DNA of 64,000 nucleotides from Natrinema salsiterrestre (GCF_029502005.1 NZ_JAMQOT010000004.1:62001-126000), one strand, 5' to 3'. Numbered from the stretch's first letter, positions 49,740 through 63,714 are shown. Program-made: numbers and translations. The notes: generated by a model from the sequence alone, not told the origin.

Positions 49740-50492
49740 ATGGAGATTCGCCACGCAACCGACTCGGACGCCGACGCGATCCGCTCGATCGCCCACGATT
49801 CGCTCAATTCGACGTACACGGACTTTCTCGCGGAGGAAACCATCGACGAGGCGATCGAGCAGTGGTACGGCGACTCGCTCACCGACGAGCTGGCGGACGA
49901 CCACACCCTCTTCTTGATCGTCGAACGCGACGGCGAAATCGCCGGGTTCTCCCAGAGCGAGGTGGTCGGCCAACACCCCAGTACCGGCCACCTCCTCTGG
50001 TTGCACGTCCACCCCGATCACCGCGGCGACGCGACCGGCGTGCGATTGCTCGTCCACACGCGCGAAGCCTTACTCGAGGAGGGTGCGGACGGAATCCGGT
50101 GTTTCGTCCTCGCGGACAACGAGGGCGGCAACGAGTTCTACCGGAGCCACGGCTTCAACCGGGCCGACCAGCGCGAGGTCGAGATCGGATCGGAGACGTT
50201 CACCGAGAACGTCTACGTCGAAGGCGACCTCGAGGACGACGGGGAGTGGGGTGCGGTCGACGAAGTCGCGGCCGACGGCGAGACGATCTACGTGAGCTAC
50301 GGTGAAGCGACCCGCGGGACGCAGTCGCCGTTTTACACGGCCTACGAGAGCCCGGATCGGAACGACATATACGCGTGGTTCTGCGGGAACTGCGACTCGG
50401 TCGACAACGCGATGGACGCGATGGGGCGGATCGAATGCAACAGGTGCGGCAACCGACGGAAAGCGACCCGCTGGGACGCGTCGTACCTCTAG
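49740..50492 (+). CDS. GNAT acetyltransferase fused to a C-terminal zinc-ribbon domain
   Basis: 250 residues. Residues 1-160 are a GNAT fold: MEIRHATDSDADAIRSIAHDS, acetyl-CoA loop LHVHPDHRGDATGVRLL, and YRSHGFNRADQRE. After an acidic linker the C-terminal part (about 195-250) contains CGNCDSVDNAMDAMGRIECNRC, a four-Cys zinc ribbon followed by GNRRKATRWDASY. This tail is like a small uncharacterised haloarchaeal domain (I recall DUF5816, unverified). It acetylates an unknown amine; the ribbon may bind nucleic acid or the target. Confidence 0.82.
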   Translation: MEIRHATDSDADAIRSIAHDSLNSTYTDFLAEETIDEAIEQWYGDSLTDELADDHTLFLIVERDGEIAGFSQSEVVGQHPSTGHLLWLHVHPDHRGDATGVRLLVHTREALLEEGADGIRCFVLADNEGGNEFYRSHGFNRADQREVEIGSETFTENVYVEGDLEDDGEWGAVDEVAADGETIYVSYGEATRGTQSPFYTAYESPDRNDIYAWFCGNCDSVDNAMDAMGRIECNRCGNRRKATRWDASYL

Positions 50493-50929
50493 CCGCGCGA
50501 AACCGCCGTCCCGACCGTAGCATCCGGTGCGTCATCGTCGCCGATCGCGGCGTCCGGCCGCGGAATGCGAGTGACGGGATCGGTCGACGCTTCCGCTCGA
50601 CTCGAACGATCGCCGGCAACCGGTCGTCAGCCGGGTGATTGACGACCGCGTCTCTGTCTCTCAGAACTGACTTCAAGTTTCGGTTACCTGTACGCGCGGA
50701 TTTCGACGGTTTGAGCGACGATACAGAGGCACCATCAGCGGACTGGGTCCGCTGGTTCGGTTCGTCGGGACCGCGTCTCGAGAATGGCCCTCTCGGCAGT
50801 CCCGTTGTGGCCGGTTTCGGGCTGTTGCCCCCCCATTACAATCCCTCGCTCGCTCGAGTCTCCGTCTACGTTGGTCGCTCACGCCCCTGGCAGCAGTCGG
50901 TCACGAGTGTCTCATCCCCCACACCGAGT
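50493..50929. other. 437-base spacer with no visible gene
   Basis: The frame of the next gene is open upstream to about 50639, but the extra 97 residues are Pro/Ser/Gly/Arg-rich and show no membrane helix or domain. A C7 tract at 50827-50833 and a CATTACAATCC near 50834-50844 may belong to the promoter of the flippase gene. Confidence 0.5.
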
Positions 50930-52399
50930 ATGAACAGAGCGGATCACATCGTCGACGGCTTCAAGGCAACGCTCCTCGCGCGCGGGATCTACATGGTCTC
51001 GAGCGCGTTGTTGATGTTCGTTCTGGCACGGTACCTGCTCGACCCGGGCGGGTACGGTGCGCTGTACTGGGCGATCGGGGTGTTGACCATCATTCAGTTA
51101 TTCGCCGATCTGGGACTCAGCAAATCCGTCGCGCGGTACATCTCGGAGTACCGCGAGACGGATCCCGGTCAGGTTCCGTACCTGATCAGATCCGTGATTA
51201 CGGCCAAGATCGTCCTCCTGACGGTCGTCGGGTACGTCCTGTTGCTCTTTCACGAGCGGATCGCGATCGCGCTGGGCGATCCGGGAGCGGCACCGTTTCT
51301 CGCCGCGGGCGTGCTCTATCTCGTCGTCTTCTCGCTCAGCACCTTCTCGCAGGTGGCGTTTCAGGGGTTCAATCACCTCGGCTACAGCGCGCTCGTGCAG
51401 GCGGTCAGCGGGACCGGTCGGTTCCTCTTCGCCGTCGCCTTCGTGCTCGCCGGCCTCGGTGCGCTCGGGGCGTTCTTCGGGTACATCGTCGGCTACGCGA
51501 TCTCCGCTACGCTCGGGATCGGCATCCTCTACTACGGCTTCCTCCGGAAACACGAGAGGGCCGACGAGTACGAAGAGGGCCTTTCTCGGCGGCTCATCGA
51601 GTACAGTATCCCGCTGACGGCCACCCGGAGCGCGAACGTCATCGACAAGCAGATCGACATCGTGCTGGTCGGGTTCTTCCTCAACCCCGCCGCCGTCGCC
51701 TTTTACACCCTCGCGAAGCAAATCTCCGACTTCGTGCTCGCCCCCGCGGAGTCGCTCGGATTCACCATCTCGCCGAACTTCGGCGAACAAAAGGCCGCCG
51801 ACCAACTCGAGGAGGCCAGACGGATCTACGAGACGTCGCTGACGAACGTCCTGTTGCTGTACATCCCGGCGGCCGTCGGGCTCGCGATCGTCGCCGGCCC
51901 GTTCCTGACGCTGGTGTTCGGAAGTGATTACGCGGCAGCCGTGCCCGTGCTTCAGGTGCTCGCCGGGTTCGTCGTGTTGCAGGCGATCACGAACCTGACC
52001 AGCGACAGTCTGGACTATCTCGGACGCGCTCGAGCGCGCGCCGTCGCGAAGGGCGGAACGGCCGTCGCCAACCTCGGGCTGAACGTCCTCCTAATTCCGA
52101 CCGTCGGCGTCGTCGGCGCTGCCATCGCGACGGTGGCGACCCACTCGGTGTACGTCGCGGTGAACCTCTACATCGTCCACACCGAACTCGAGTTGAACGT
52201 CGTTCGGATCGCCCGCACGACGGGACTCGTCTGCGGGATCACCGGCGTGATGGCGGTGGCCGTGTTGCTGGTGACGCCGCTGATCTCGAGCCTGTTCATG
52301 CTGGTCGGTGCGATCGCCGTCGGGACGATCACCTGGGGCGTACTGGCGGTGATGAGCGGGCTGGTCGACCCGAGACAGGTGCGGTCCGTCATCGGCTGA
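50930..52399 (+). CDS. Oligosaccharide flippase (Wzx/polysaccharide export family)
   Basis: 489 residues with 12-14 hydrophobic helices. The N-terminal MNRADHIVDGFKATLLARGIY then FVLARYLLDPGGYGALYWAIG and FADLGLSKSVARYISEYRETD are classical for the MATE-like polysaccharide exporters that flip lipid-linked sugars across the membrane. In haloarchaea such proteins serve S-layer/archaellin glycosylation or exopolysaccharide. No glycosyltransferase is next to it, so the pathway is not identified. The start at 50930 is the first ATG after an unlikely upstream extension. It precedes the RimK-like gene by 90 bases. Confidence 0.88.
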   Translation: MNRADHIVDGFKATLLARGIYMVSSALLMFVLARYLLDPGGYGALYWAIGVLTIIQLFADLGLSKSVARYISEYRETDPGQVPYLIRSVITAKIVLLTVVGYVLLLFHERIAIALGDPGAAPFLAAGVLYLVVFSLSTFSQVAFQGFNHLGYSALVQAVSGTGRFLFAVAFVLAGLGALGAFFGYIVGYAISATLGIGILYYGFLRKHERADEYEEGLSRRLIEYSIPLTATRSANVIDKQIDIVLVGFFLNPAAVAFYTLAKQISDFVLAPAESLGFTISPNFGEQKAADQLEEARRIYETSLTNVLLLYIPAAVGLAIVAGPFLTLVFGSDYAAAVPVLQVLAGFVVLQAITNLTSDSLDYLGRARARAVAKGGTAVANLGLNVLLIPTVGVVGAAIATVATHSVYVAVNLYIVHTELELNVVRIARTTGLVCGITGVMAVAVLLVTPLISSLFMLVGAIAVGTITWGVLAVMSGLVDPRQVRSVIG

Positions 52400-52489
52400 A
52401 CCGATTGCTCCTGCCGTATTCTTATCGTTCTCTCAACCGAAATCGAACGAACTGCCAATACTTATCCGACGGTTCGGTGTGTAGTCCGT

Positions 52490-53833
52490 ATGGTCGGTGC
52501 CGATCCCGTGACTGTCGGGGTATTGAGCCTTCATACGAGCAAGGAAACCAAGGCGATTCTCAACGCCGTCGAAGATCTCGGGCACGATTCCGAGTGGCTT
52601 CGAGCGGAGAACACGTCGATCAGCGTCGCGGACGGCAGTCCCGTCCTCGAGCCCGACGTCGACGTGATCGCGAACCGAATGCTGCTCTCGAACACCGAAC
52701 AGCCCGCCGAGGAGCTCGGGCTCGCGAACACGTTCTCCCAGCTCGTGCCGACGCTCAACGAGCCGAGCGCGGTGTTGACGGCGATCCACAAGCTCTCGAC
52801 TGCGTCCGCGCTGGCGGGGAACGACATCCGGACGCCGGACGTCACGCTCGCGCTCAGCGGCGACCGGTTGCGGGCCGCACGGGACCGATACGGTGAGGAA
52901 GCGGTGTACAAGACCGCGATCGGAACGCACGGGGGCGGGACCTGGAAAGTCGGCCCCGACGATCCGATCAACGCGAAGGTGGGCAACCGATACGCCTTCC
53001 TGCAGGAACTCGTCGACCAGGAGGACGTCCGCCACCGCGACCTCCGCGTCTACGTCGTCGGCGGCGAGGTCGTCGCCGCGATGTACCGCTACGCGCCGGA
53101 CAACGACTGGCGAACCAACGTCGCGCTCGGCGGCTCCGTCGAGGACGCGACCGACGATCTCCCCGAAGAAGCCGCCGAGATGGCCCGTCGCGCGGCCGAC
53201 GTCGTCGGTCTCGACTACGCCGGCGTCGACCTCGTCGAGGGCGACGAGGGCTGGTTCGTCCTCGAAGTCAACCCGACGGCGGGGTTCAAGGGACTCTACG
53301 AAGCGACGCAAGTGAGCCCGGCGCCCTATATCGCGAAAACGGCGATCGAACGCGCGGGCGGCGAGGTGGACGACGACCGCGTCCGAGATATTTCCAACGT
53401 CCTCGACGACTCCCGGCCGGCGGCCCAGCCGGCGGAGGCGATCACGAACGATACGGAGCCGGCCGTGATCGGCTACACCGAGGAGGTCGTCCTCTCCGGA
53501 ACGAGCGGCTCGAAGTCGGTGCTCGCGAAGTCCGACACCGGCGCGACGCGGACGAGCATCGACACCAGCCTCGCGGCCGACATCGGTGCCGGCCCGATCA
53601 AGTCCATCACGCGCATCCGCTCCGGCAGCAGCAAACAGTCGAAGAGCCGTCCGGTCGTCGACGTCGTCGTCGGCGTCGGCGGCAACCAGCACACCGTCAC
53701 GGCGAGCGTCGAGGATCGGAGCCACATGGATTATCCCGTCCTGCTCGGACGCGACATTCTGGGGAACTACCAGGTCGACGTGAGCCGCCGCATCGATAGC
53801 GACGCCAGTGATACGCCCGAAGAAGAGGAGTAA
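52490..53833 (+). CDS. RimK-type ATP-grasp ligase fused to retropepsin-like protease domain
   Basis: 447 residues. Residues 1-300: ATP-grasp of RimK family (VYKTAIGTHGGG, AFLQELVDQ, DYAGVDLVEGDEGWFVLEVNPT), which ligates an amino acid such as Glu to a carboxylate. Linker about 300-330. Residues 335-435: retropepsin-like, with active Asp349 in KSDTGATRTS and the closing LLGRDILGNYQVDVSRR. This resembles the zinc-dependent/aspartyl protease (RimB/COG4067-type) that opposes RimK. One polypeptide thus holds a ligase and a predicted hydrolase. TATA and SD are not clear; 90 bases after the flippase gene. Confidence 0.85.
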   Translation: MVGADPVTVGVLSLHTSKETKAILNAVEDLGHDSEWLRAENTSISVADGSPVLEPDVDVIANRMLLSNTEQPAEELGLANTFSQLVPTLNEPSAVLTAIHKLSTASALAGNDIRTPDVTLALSGDRLRAARDRYGEEAVYKTAIGTHGGGTWKVGPDDPINAKVGNRYAFLQELVDQEDVRHRDLRVYVVGGEVVAAMYRYAPDNDWRTNVALGGSVEDATDDLPEEAAEMARRAADVVGLDYAGVDLVEGDEGWFVLEVNPTAGFKGLYEATQVSPAPYIAKTAIERAGGEVDDDRVRDISNVLDDSRPAAQPAEAITNDTEPAVIGYTEEVVLSGTSGSKSVLAKSDTGATRTSIDTSLAADIGAGPIKSITRIRSGSSKQSKSRPVVDVVVGVGGNQHTVTASVEDRSHMDYPVLLGRDILGNYQVDVSRRIDSDASDTPEEEE

Positions 53834-53897
53834 TCGGCCGGCCGATTCGGGGTAGCTTTCGAGACGGCGATTCGTTACGTATCGCCATCGGTACCGG

Positions 53898-53907
53898 TTA
53901 TTTTATT
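53898..53907 (+). promoter_or_regulatory. TATA box for PRC-barrel gene
   Basis: TTATTTTATT is centred 31 bases before the ATG at 53934, so the leader would be very short. Confidence 0.5.
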
Positions 53908-53933
53908 GACTCGTCTCGCGAACAGCGACTCGC

Positions 53934-54188
53934 ATGACGACGGTCCTCGCCTCCGCGCTCTCCGAGACGCCAGTGATGAGATCCGATGGGGTGGAACTGG
54001 GAACGGTTCACACCATTACGATGAACGTCGAAACGGGTGAGCTCGAACGGTTATTCCTCACGCCGACTATCGACGATCTCCGAGGGATCGACACGAACGA
54101 TGACGGGAAAATCGTCGTCCCGGCCCGCTGTATGAGCGACCTCGACGACTACCTGGTCGTCGATCTGACGAAGCGCGACTCGGGGTGA
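53934..54188 (+). CDS. Small PRC-barrel domain protein
   Basis: 84 residues: MTTVLASALSETPVMRSDGV, ELGTVHTITMNVETGELERLFL and VPARCMSDLDDYLVVDL describe a single PRC-barrel, a small beta-barrel found in photosystem-H and RNA-processing proteins. Single-domain members are common in haloarchaea; role unknown. It is the first of two PRC-barrel proteins flanking katG. A separate 296-base spacer and two TATA boxes sit before katG, so it is not clearly in one operon with it. Confidence 0.85.
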   Translation: MTTVLASALSETPVMRSDGVELGTVHTITMNVETGELERLFLTPTIDDLRGIDTNDDGKIVVPARCMSDLDDYLVVDLTKRDSG

Positions 54189-56632
<2,444 letters not shown>

Positions 56633-56722
56633 TCGAGTCTCCGTACCGACGCGGATCGCAGAGAAGTCGACAACCGCTTTCGCCGGACCGATTCCCGCCC
56701 GATCGGAACGGGTTCCGAGCGA

Positions 56723-57997
56723 TCACTCGCTCCGGATGACGACTTCGTCGTCCGTGATCTCCATTATTTGCGAGGACTCGATCGGATAATCGTCGTCGCC
56801 GTGGCTCCCCCAGTCCATGCGCGCTTTGAGTCGGTCCGTCAGCCCCGGTTCCGGATCGACGTACGCCGTCTGGCCCTCGACTTCGGCGACCATTCCGATC
56901 TGCTGTCCCGACTCGTCGACGACGTCCTTCCCCTGATCGTCGTGGGAGAGTTCGACCGCCGACGCGCCCGCCATCTCGTCGGACGTTCCCATGCCGGACT
57001 CGCCGCTCGCCATCGACTCGTCACCCGTGGCACCGGCTTCCATCTCGCCGGTCTCCATGGTTTCGTACTCCTCCATATCGATGATCTCGCCCTCGATCGT
57101 CTCGCTGCGGACCACGTCGGACTCGACCAGCTCGGACTCCTCGAGGACGTATCGCATCTCCAACCGTTCGTCGAGCTCCTCCTCGACCGTCCGCCGCTCG
57201 ATGAGTTCGCTCTGGACGGCGTCGCCCTCGGTGCGCTGGCTCTGGATGACCTCCCGCTCGAGCACCTCGTCGGTGGTCACGTCCGACCGGACGACGTCGC
57301 TCTCGAGGATCGATCGCTGCACGCTCTCGAGTTCGATGTCCGTCTGGACGACGTCGCTTTCCATCTCCTGGTCTTGCTCGATGTCTACGTCTACGACGCG
57401 GCTCTCGACGATGTAGCGTTCGATCTCCTCGATCGTGTCGAGGCGGGTTTCGTCGACGGTCACCTCGATCATGTCGTCGGCGATGAATTCCGTCTCGACG
57501 ACCTCGCGGGACAGGAGCTCGGAATCGACGATCTCGCGTTCGACCAGGTCCGTGTCGACGACCTCGCTCTCGATCGTGTCCCGCTCGACGACCTCGGTCT
57601 CGACGACCTGCGTCTCGACGATTTCGGTCGTCACCGTCTCGCCCTGGCGGAGTTGCTCCTCCATTTCGTCCCGTCCGAGGTCGGCCCGTTCGAACGCGTG
57701 CTCGCGCTCGACGATCTCGAAGAAGCCCATTTCATCGCCGGCGGGTTCCGCCTCGTGATAGACGAAGACGAGGTCGTCGTCTTCGAACCGCTGCTCGAAC
57801 TCGTCCCAGGTGTACTCCTCGTGGTGCTCACCCATCTCGTCGCGGCGAGCGAAGGAGTGACCGTGGCCGTCGCTGTCTCGGACGCTGACCGGAACGGCGT
57901 CGCGAGCCTCGGCCCACTCTCGGATTCGCTCGGTATCCGTCGTCATCCGTCGCTGATCGGGTGCGTCCGCGTCGTTCGAGGGTGTCTCGTTTGCCAT
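56723..57997 (-). CDS. Pentad-repeat protein with PRC-barrel C-terminus
   Basis: 424 residues. N-terminal domain (about 18-100; RIREWAEARDAVPVSV, EYTWDEFEQRFEDDDLVFVYHE) resembles a small haloarchaeal domain in which a similar EISWEEFF...LVYQE pattern occurs. Residues 126-309 are about 36 five-residue repeats such as VVETE, VVERD, TIESE, VVDTD, LVERE and IVDSE, with one four-residue slip at 231-234. Then a Glu/Ser/Gly linker and a PRC-barrel-like domain (GKDVVDESGQQIGMVAEVEG, from about 347). It is transcribed towards katG, 90 bases apart. Function unknown; DUF2382-like stress proteins are the nearest analogue I can think of. Confidence 0.8.
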   Translation of the reverse strand: MANETPSNDADAPDQRRMTTDTERIREWAEARDAVPVSVRDSDGHGHSFARRDEMGEHHEEYTWDEFEQRFEDDDLVFVYHEAEPAGDEMGFFEIVEREHAFERADLGRDEMEEQLRQGETVTTEIVETQVVETEVVERDTIESEVVDTDLVEREIVDSELLSREVVETEFIADDMIEVTVDETRLDTIEEIERYIVESRVVDVDIEQDQEMESDVVQTDIELESVQRSILESDVVRSDVTTDEVLEREVIQSQRTEGDAVQSELIERRTVEEELDERLEMRYVLEESELVESDVVRSETIEGEIIDMEEYETMETGEMEAGATGDESMASGESGMGTSDEMAGASAVELSHDDQGKDVVDESGQQIGMVAEVEGQTAYVDPEPGLTDRLKARMDWGSHGDDDYPIESSQIMEITDDEVVIRSE

Positions 57998-58256
57998 CTC
58001 GCCACGAACTGCGACCGGTCCGTACTTCAGTCGACAGGGCGATTCCGTCGGAACACTGTCTCATTTCTCGAGACCCCTCGTTCTGCCGGCACGGGCCGGG
58101 CCGTAATCCGCTGTTTCCCTCTCGGGCGGTGACTGTTTCACGGTTCGAGTGGGCTGTAGCAGACCGTTACCCTAGAGAACCGTTCAGCGAGTCGGTCGGC
58201 GGCCGGTCACTGGATACCGTCGCGCCGCGAGCGACGACGATCGACGGCGGTTGCGG

Positions 58257-58847
58257 TCACTCGGACTCGTACTCGGCCCAGATGTACCGCGTCGCGACGC
58301 TCCGATAGGGTCGCCACGGCTCGGCGATCTCGCGCATCTCCGCCCGAGTCAGTTCGTCGCCGTCCGCGTACAGTCGCTCGATCCCGCGACGAACGGCGAG
58401 GTCGCCGAGGGGGAGCACGTCCGGTCGCTCGAGGACGAACATGAGGTACATGCGCGCGGTCCACGCGCCGATTCCCTTGATGTCGGTGAGGAGGTCGACG
58501 ACCTCGTCGTCGGAGGACGAGGCCAGCCCGCGCTTCGTGTAGTCGTTCTCCCGAAACGCGTTCGCGGCGTTCCGGATATACTCGACCTTGCTTCGAGAGA
58601 GCCCCGCATCCCGGAGCGCCGCCTCGTCCGCAGCGAGGACGGAGGCCGGCGTCACGTCGCCCTCGAGGACGTCGAAGACGCGCTCTCGGACGGCCGCCGC
58701 GCTGGCCGTCGAGAGCTGCTGGTTGATGATCGTGATACAGAGTCGCTCGTACTCGTCCCAGTCGCGTTCGGCGTAGGGATCGTGTCGGTCGACGAGACCC
58801 GCCATGACGGGATCCTCTCGGAGAACGGAGTGTGCCTCTTCTCTCAT
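58257..58847 (-). CDS. DNA-3-methyladenine glycosylase, AlkA/HhH-GPD type
   Basis: 196 residues. Helix-hairpin-helix LTDIKGIGAWTARMYLMFVL followed by the catalytic Asp in LPLGDLAVRRGIERLYA, plus LCITIINQQLSTASAAAV in the N-terminal part. It excises alkylated purines in base-excision repair. No iron-sulfur Cys motif, so it is the AlkA/AfAlkA type, not the Nth/MutY type. Start at 58847 (MREEAHSVL); longer frame is Arg/Pro-rich. It is 78 bases downstream of the flavoprotein gene and may share its transcript. Confidence 0.9.
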   Translation of the reverse strand: MREEAHSVLREDPVMAGLVDRHDPYAERDWDEYERLCITIINQQLSTASAAAVRERVFDVLEGDVTPASVLAADEAALRDAGLSRSKVEYIRNAANAFRENDYTKRGLASSSDDEVVDLLTDIKGIGAWTARMYLMFVLERPDVLPLGDLAVRRGIERLYADGDELTRAEMREIAEPWRPYRSVATRYIWAEYESE

Positions 58848-58925
58848 GTAAAGGGTGGATACGGGAGTAGGGGGGCGAGAACGCATATGCGTCTCGGTAG
58901 CGGCACCCGGTCGGACCGGGACCAC

Positions 58926-60806
58926 TCACTCGAGGTGGTGGTAGTCGAGTTCGTATCCCTCCTCGAGGGCCTCACGAACGGCCGGGCTCGGTTCGGCGAC
59001 GCCGCGGCGGCTGATCGAGAGCCCGTTCGTCCCGGCCGCGTGGACGAGGGTGACTCGCCAGTCGGAGTCGGTCTCGGGGTAGTCCGTCCGGTAGTGAGCG
59101 CCGCGGGATTCGGTACGCTCGAGGGCCGCCCGGAGCATCGCCTCGGCGACGGTGAGGCTCGCCGAGAGGTCCACGGCGTACTCGAAGTCCTTCGAGGTGA
59201 GTCCGCCCTCGACGCGGAGGTCGGCCGTTCGATCCCGAAGCGCATCGACCTTTGCGAGCCCCTCCCGGAGCCCCGCCTCGTCGCGGAGGATCCCGGCGTG
59301 GTCCCACAGCAGGTCGCCGAGGTCCGCGAGGAGTTCGGTCGGCGTGACGGCCCCGTCCGACGCGGCGAGCTCGCTGAGGGCCCGAAACTCCCGTTCGGCC
59401 AGCGCACGCTGGCCGTCGGTAACCGTGGGGTCGCCGTCGTCGCCGGTCACCGCTTTCGCGACGTGGTCGCCGACGAGTTTCCCGATCGCGACGGTTTCGG
59501 CCAGCGAGTTCCCGCCGAGGCGGTTCGCGCCGTGGACGCCCGCGACCGTCTCACCGACCGCGTAGAGGCCCTCGACGCCGGTCTCGCCCGTTCGGAAGTC
59601 GATGTCGACGCCGCCCATCGTGTAGTGGGCCGTCGGCGCGACCACCATCGGTTCCTCGGTGATGTCGACGCCGAGGGACTCGAAGCGGTCGACCATCGAC
59701 GGCAAGCGCTCGCGAACGTACTCGGCATCCCGGTGGGAAATGTCGAGATAGACGCCGCCGTCGTCGGTGCCCCGGCCCTCGCTGACCTCCTGTGCGATGG
59801 CTCGCGCGACCACGTCGCGGGCGTCGAGTTCCATCTGATCGGGCGAGTACCGCTCCATGAACCGCTCTCCCTCCGCGTTGTAGAGCCGGCCGCCCTCACC
59901 GCGGACCGCTTCGGTCACCAGCCGGCCGTCCCACTCCTCGCCGTAGCGCTCGCCGACCATCCCCGTCGGGTGGAACTGGACGAATTCGAGGTCCAGCAAT
60001 CGTGCACCGGCCTCGAGCGCGAGCGCCTGTCCGTCGCCGTTGTTCTCGTCGTCCCGCGAGGAGTGGCGGTGATAGAGCGCGGAGAACCCGCCCGCCGCGA
60101 GCACGACGTGGTTCGTTCGGAACACCAGCCCCTCGCCGGTCTCCATGTCGAAGCCGACGGCCCCGTCGACGCGCTCGCCGTCGGAGAGCAAGCGCGTGAT
60201 CATCACGTTCTCGCGGTAGGGGATCTCGAGGTCGCGAGCGCGACCGATCAGCGTCTCGAGCATGGCCTCGCCGGTCCGGTCGCCGACGAAACAGGTGCGG
60301 CGGTAGGACTGCGCGCCGAAGTACCGCTGGTTGATCTCGCCGTCGTCCGTTCGATCGAACGACATCCCCCACTCGACGAGTTCGCGAATGCGGTCGGGCA
60401 TCTCCCGTGCGGTCAGCTCGACGGCGTCGGGGTCGTTCAGGTGGTGACCCTCGTTGAACGTGTCCGCCGCGTGGATCGTCCAGTCGTCCTCGGAGTCGAG
60501 CGACCCGAGCGCGGCGTTGACGCCGCCGGCCGCCCACGTCGTGTGCGCGTCCCCGTGGTCGCGTTTGCCGATCACGAGCGGCTCGACGCCCGATTCGGCG
60601 AGTTCGATGGCGACGCGAGCGCCCGCCGCCCCAGCTCCGACGACGAGCACGGGCGTCGTGACCACCTCGTACTCGAGGCCGCCGGCCGACTGCGGGTCGC
60701 CCTCGGTCTCGATGCGGTTCTCGACGCCGGCAGTGGCTCGTCCCAGACTCGACGATATGTAGTCGTCGGCTGCCGTTCCGTGGCCGTCTGACGGTGTTTC
60801 TGTCAT
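58926..60806 (-). CDS. Fumarate reductase/L-aspartate oxidase-like flavoprotein
   Basis: 626 residues of the SdhA/FrdA/NadB family: GAGAAGARVAIELAESGVEP, WAAGGVNAALG where SdhA has its covalent-FAD His, QFHPTGMVG with RGEGGRLYN, and TMGGVDIDFRTGETGVEGLYAVGE. The peptide THTG/SHTG with His is missing at the FAD site (HTTWAAGG has His at another position), so FAD is probably not covalently bound, as in NadB-type enzymes. No FeS or anchor gene adjoins. It may be L-aspartate oxidase or an orphan fumarate reductase; gene order with nadA/nadC would decide. Confidence 0.82.
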   Translation of the reverse strand: MTETPSDGHGTAADDYISSSLGRATAGVENRIETEGDPQSAGGLEYEVVTTPVLVVGAGAAGARVAIELAESGVEPLVIGKRDHGDAHTTWAAGGVNAALGSLDSEDDWTIHAADTFNEGHHLNDPDAVELTAREMPDRIRELVEWGMSFDRTDDGEINQRYFGAQSYRRTCFVGDRTGEAMLETLIGRARDLEIPYRENVMITRLLSDGERVDGAVGFDMETGEGLVFRTNHVVLAAGGFSALYHRHSSRDDENNGDGQALALEAGARLLDLEFVQFHPTGMVGERYGEEWDGRLVTEAVRGEGGRLYNAEGERFMERYSPDQMELDARDVVARAIAQEVSEGRGTDDGGVYLDISHRDAEYVRERLPSMVDRFESLGVDITEEPMVVAPTAHYTMGGVDIDFRTGETGVEGLYAVGETVAGVHGANRLGGNSLAETVAIGKLVGDHVAKAVTGDDGDPTVTDGQRALAEREFRALSELAASDGAVTPTELLADLGDLLWDHAGILRDEAGLREGLAKVDALRDRTADLRVEGGLTSKDFEYAVDLSASLTVAEAMLRAALERTESRGAHYRTDYPETDSDWRVTLVHAAGTNGLSISRRGVAEPSPAVREALEEGYELDYHHLE

Positions 60807-61101
60807 CGATAGGATATTAGCGACGAGCGCGTTTAGGTATCGTCCCGAACGATGCAGAATGTGCGTTAGACGTACTGAAGCGGTACTATAACCCGATACG
60901 GTGAGCGAGAGAACACCCGTCAGAGACCGGTTCGCATTTGCTCTTCACGCCGCGCTGACTGTCTCCCCTATCGTGTACGGTTCGTCGCTTCGGCCGTCGA
61001 GAAACGTCGGCGGCCGTGATCGAACGACGCTCCGACTCGTCGGCGGGGTCGCTACCGATACCGAAACTCGTCTCGGGCGAGGGCTCGACCCAGCACGCGA
61101 G
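60807..61101. other. Spacer between flavoprotein gene and metal ATPase
   Basis: No gene is evident. On the minus strand it contains the upstream region of the flavoprotein (GATACCTAAACGCG near 60825-60840 as a weak promoter) and downstream of the ATPase stop. A CTATAACCCG near 60890 reads as TATA on either strand but is far from both starts. Confidence 0.4.

Positions 61102-63714
<2,613 letters not shown>

Noticed and set aside
50639-50929. Longer N-terminus for the flippase
   Set aside because: In-frame extension of 97 residues is Pro/Ser/Arg-rich with no signal or helix; the ATG at 50930 starts a native-looking protein.
58251-60791. 846-codon open frame on the plus strand opposite the flavoprotein
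   Set aside because: Same reason: mirror of a conserved gene, no domain, no promoter.
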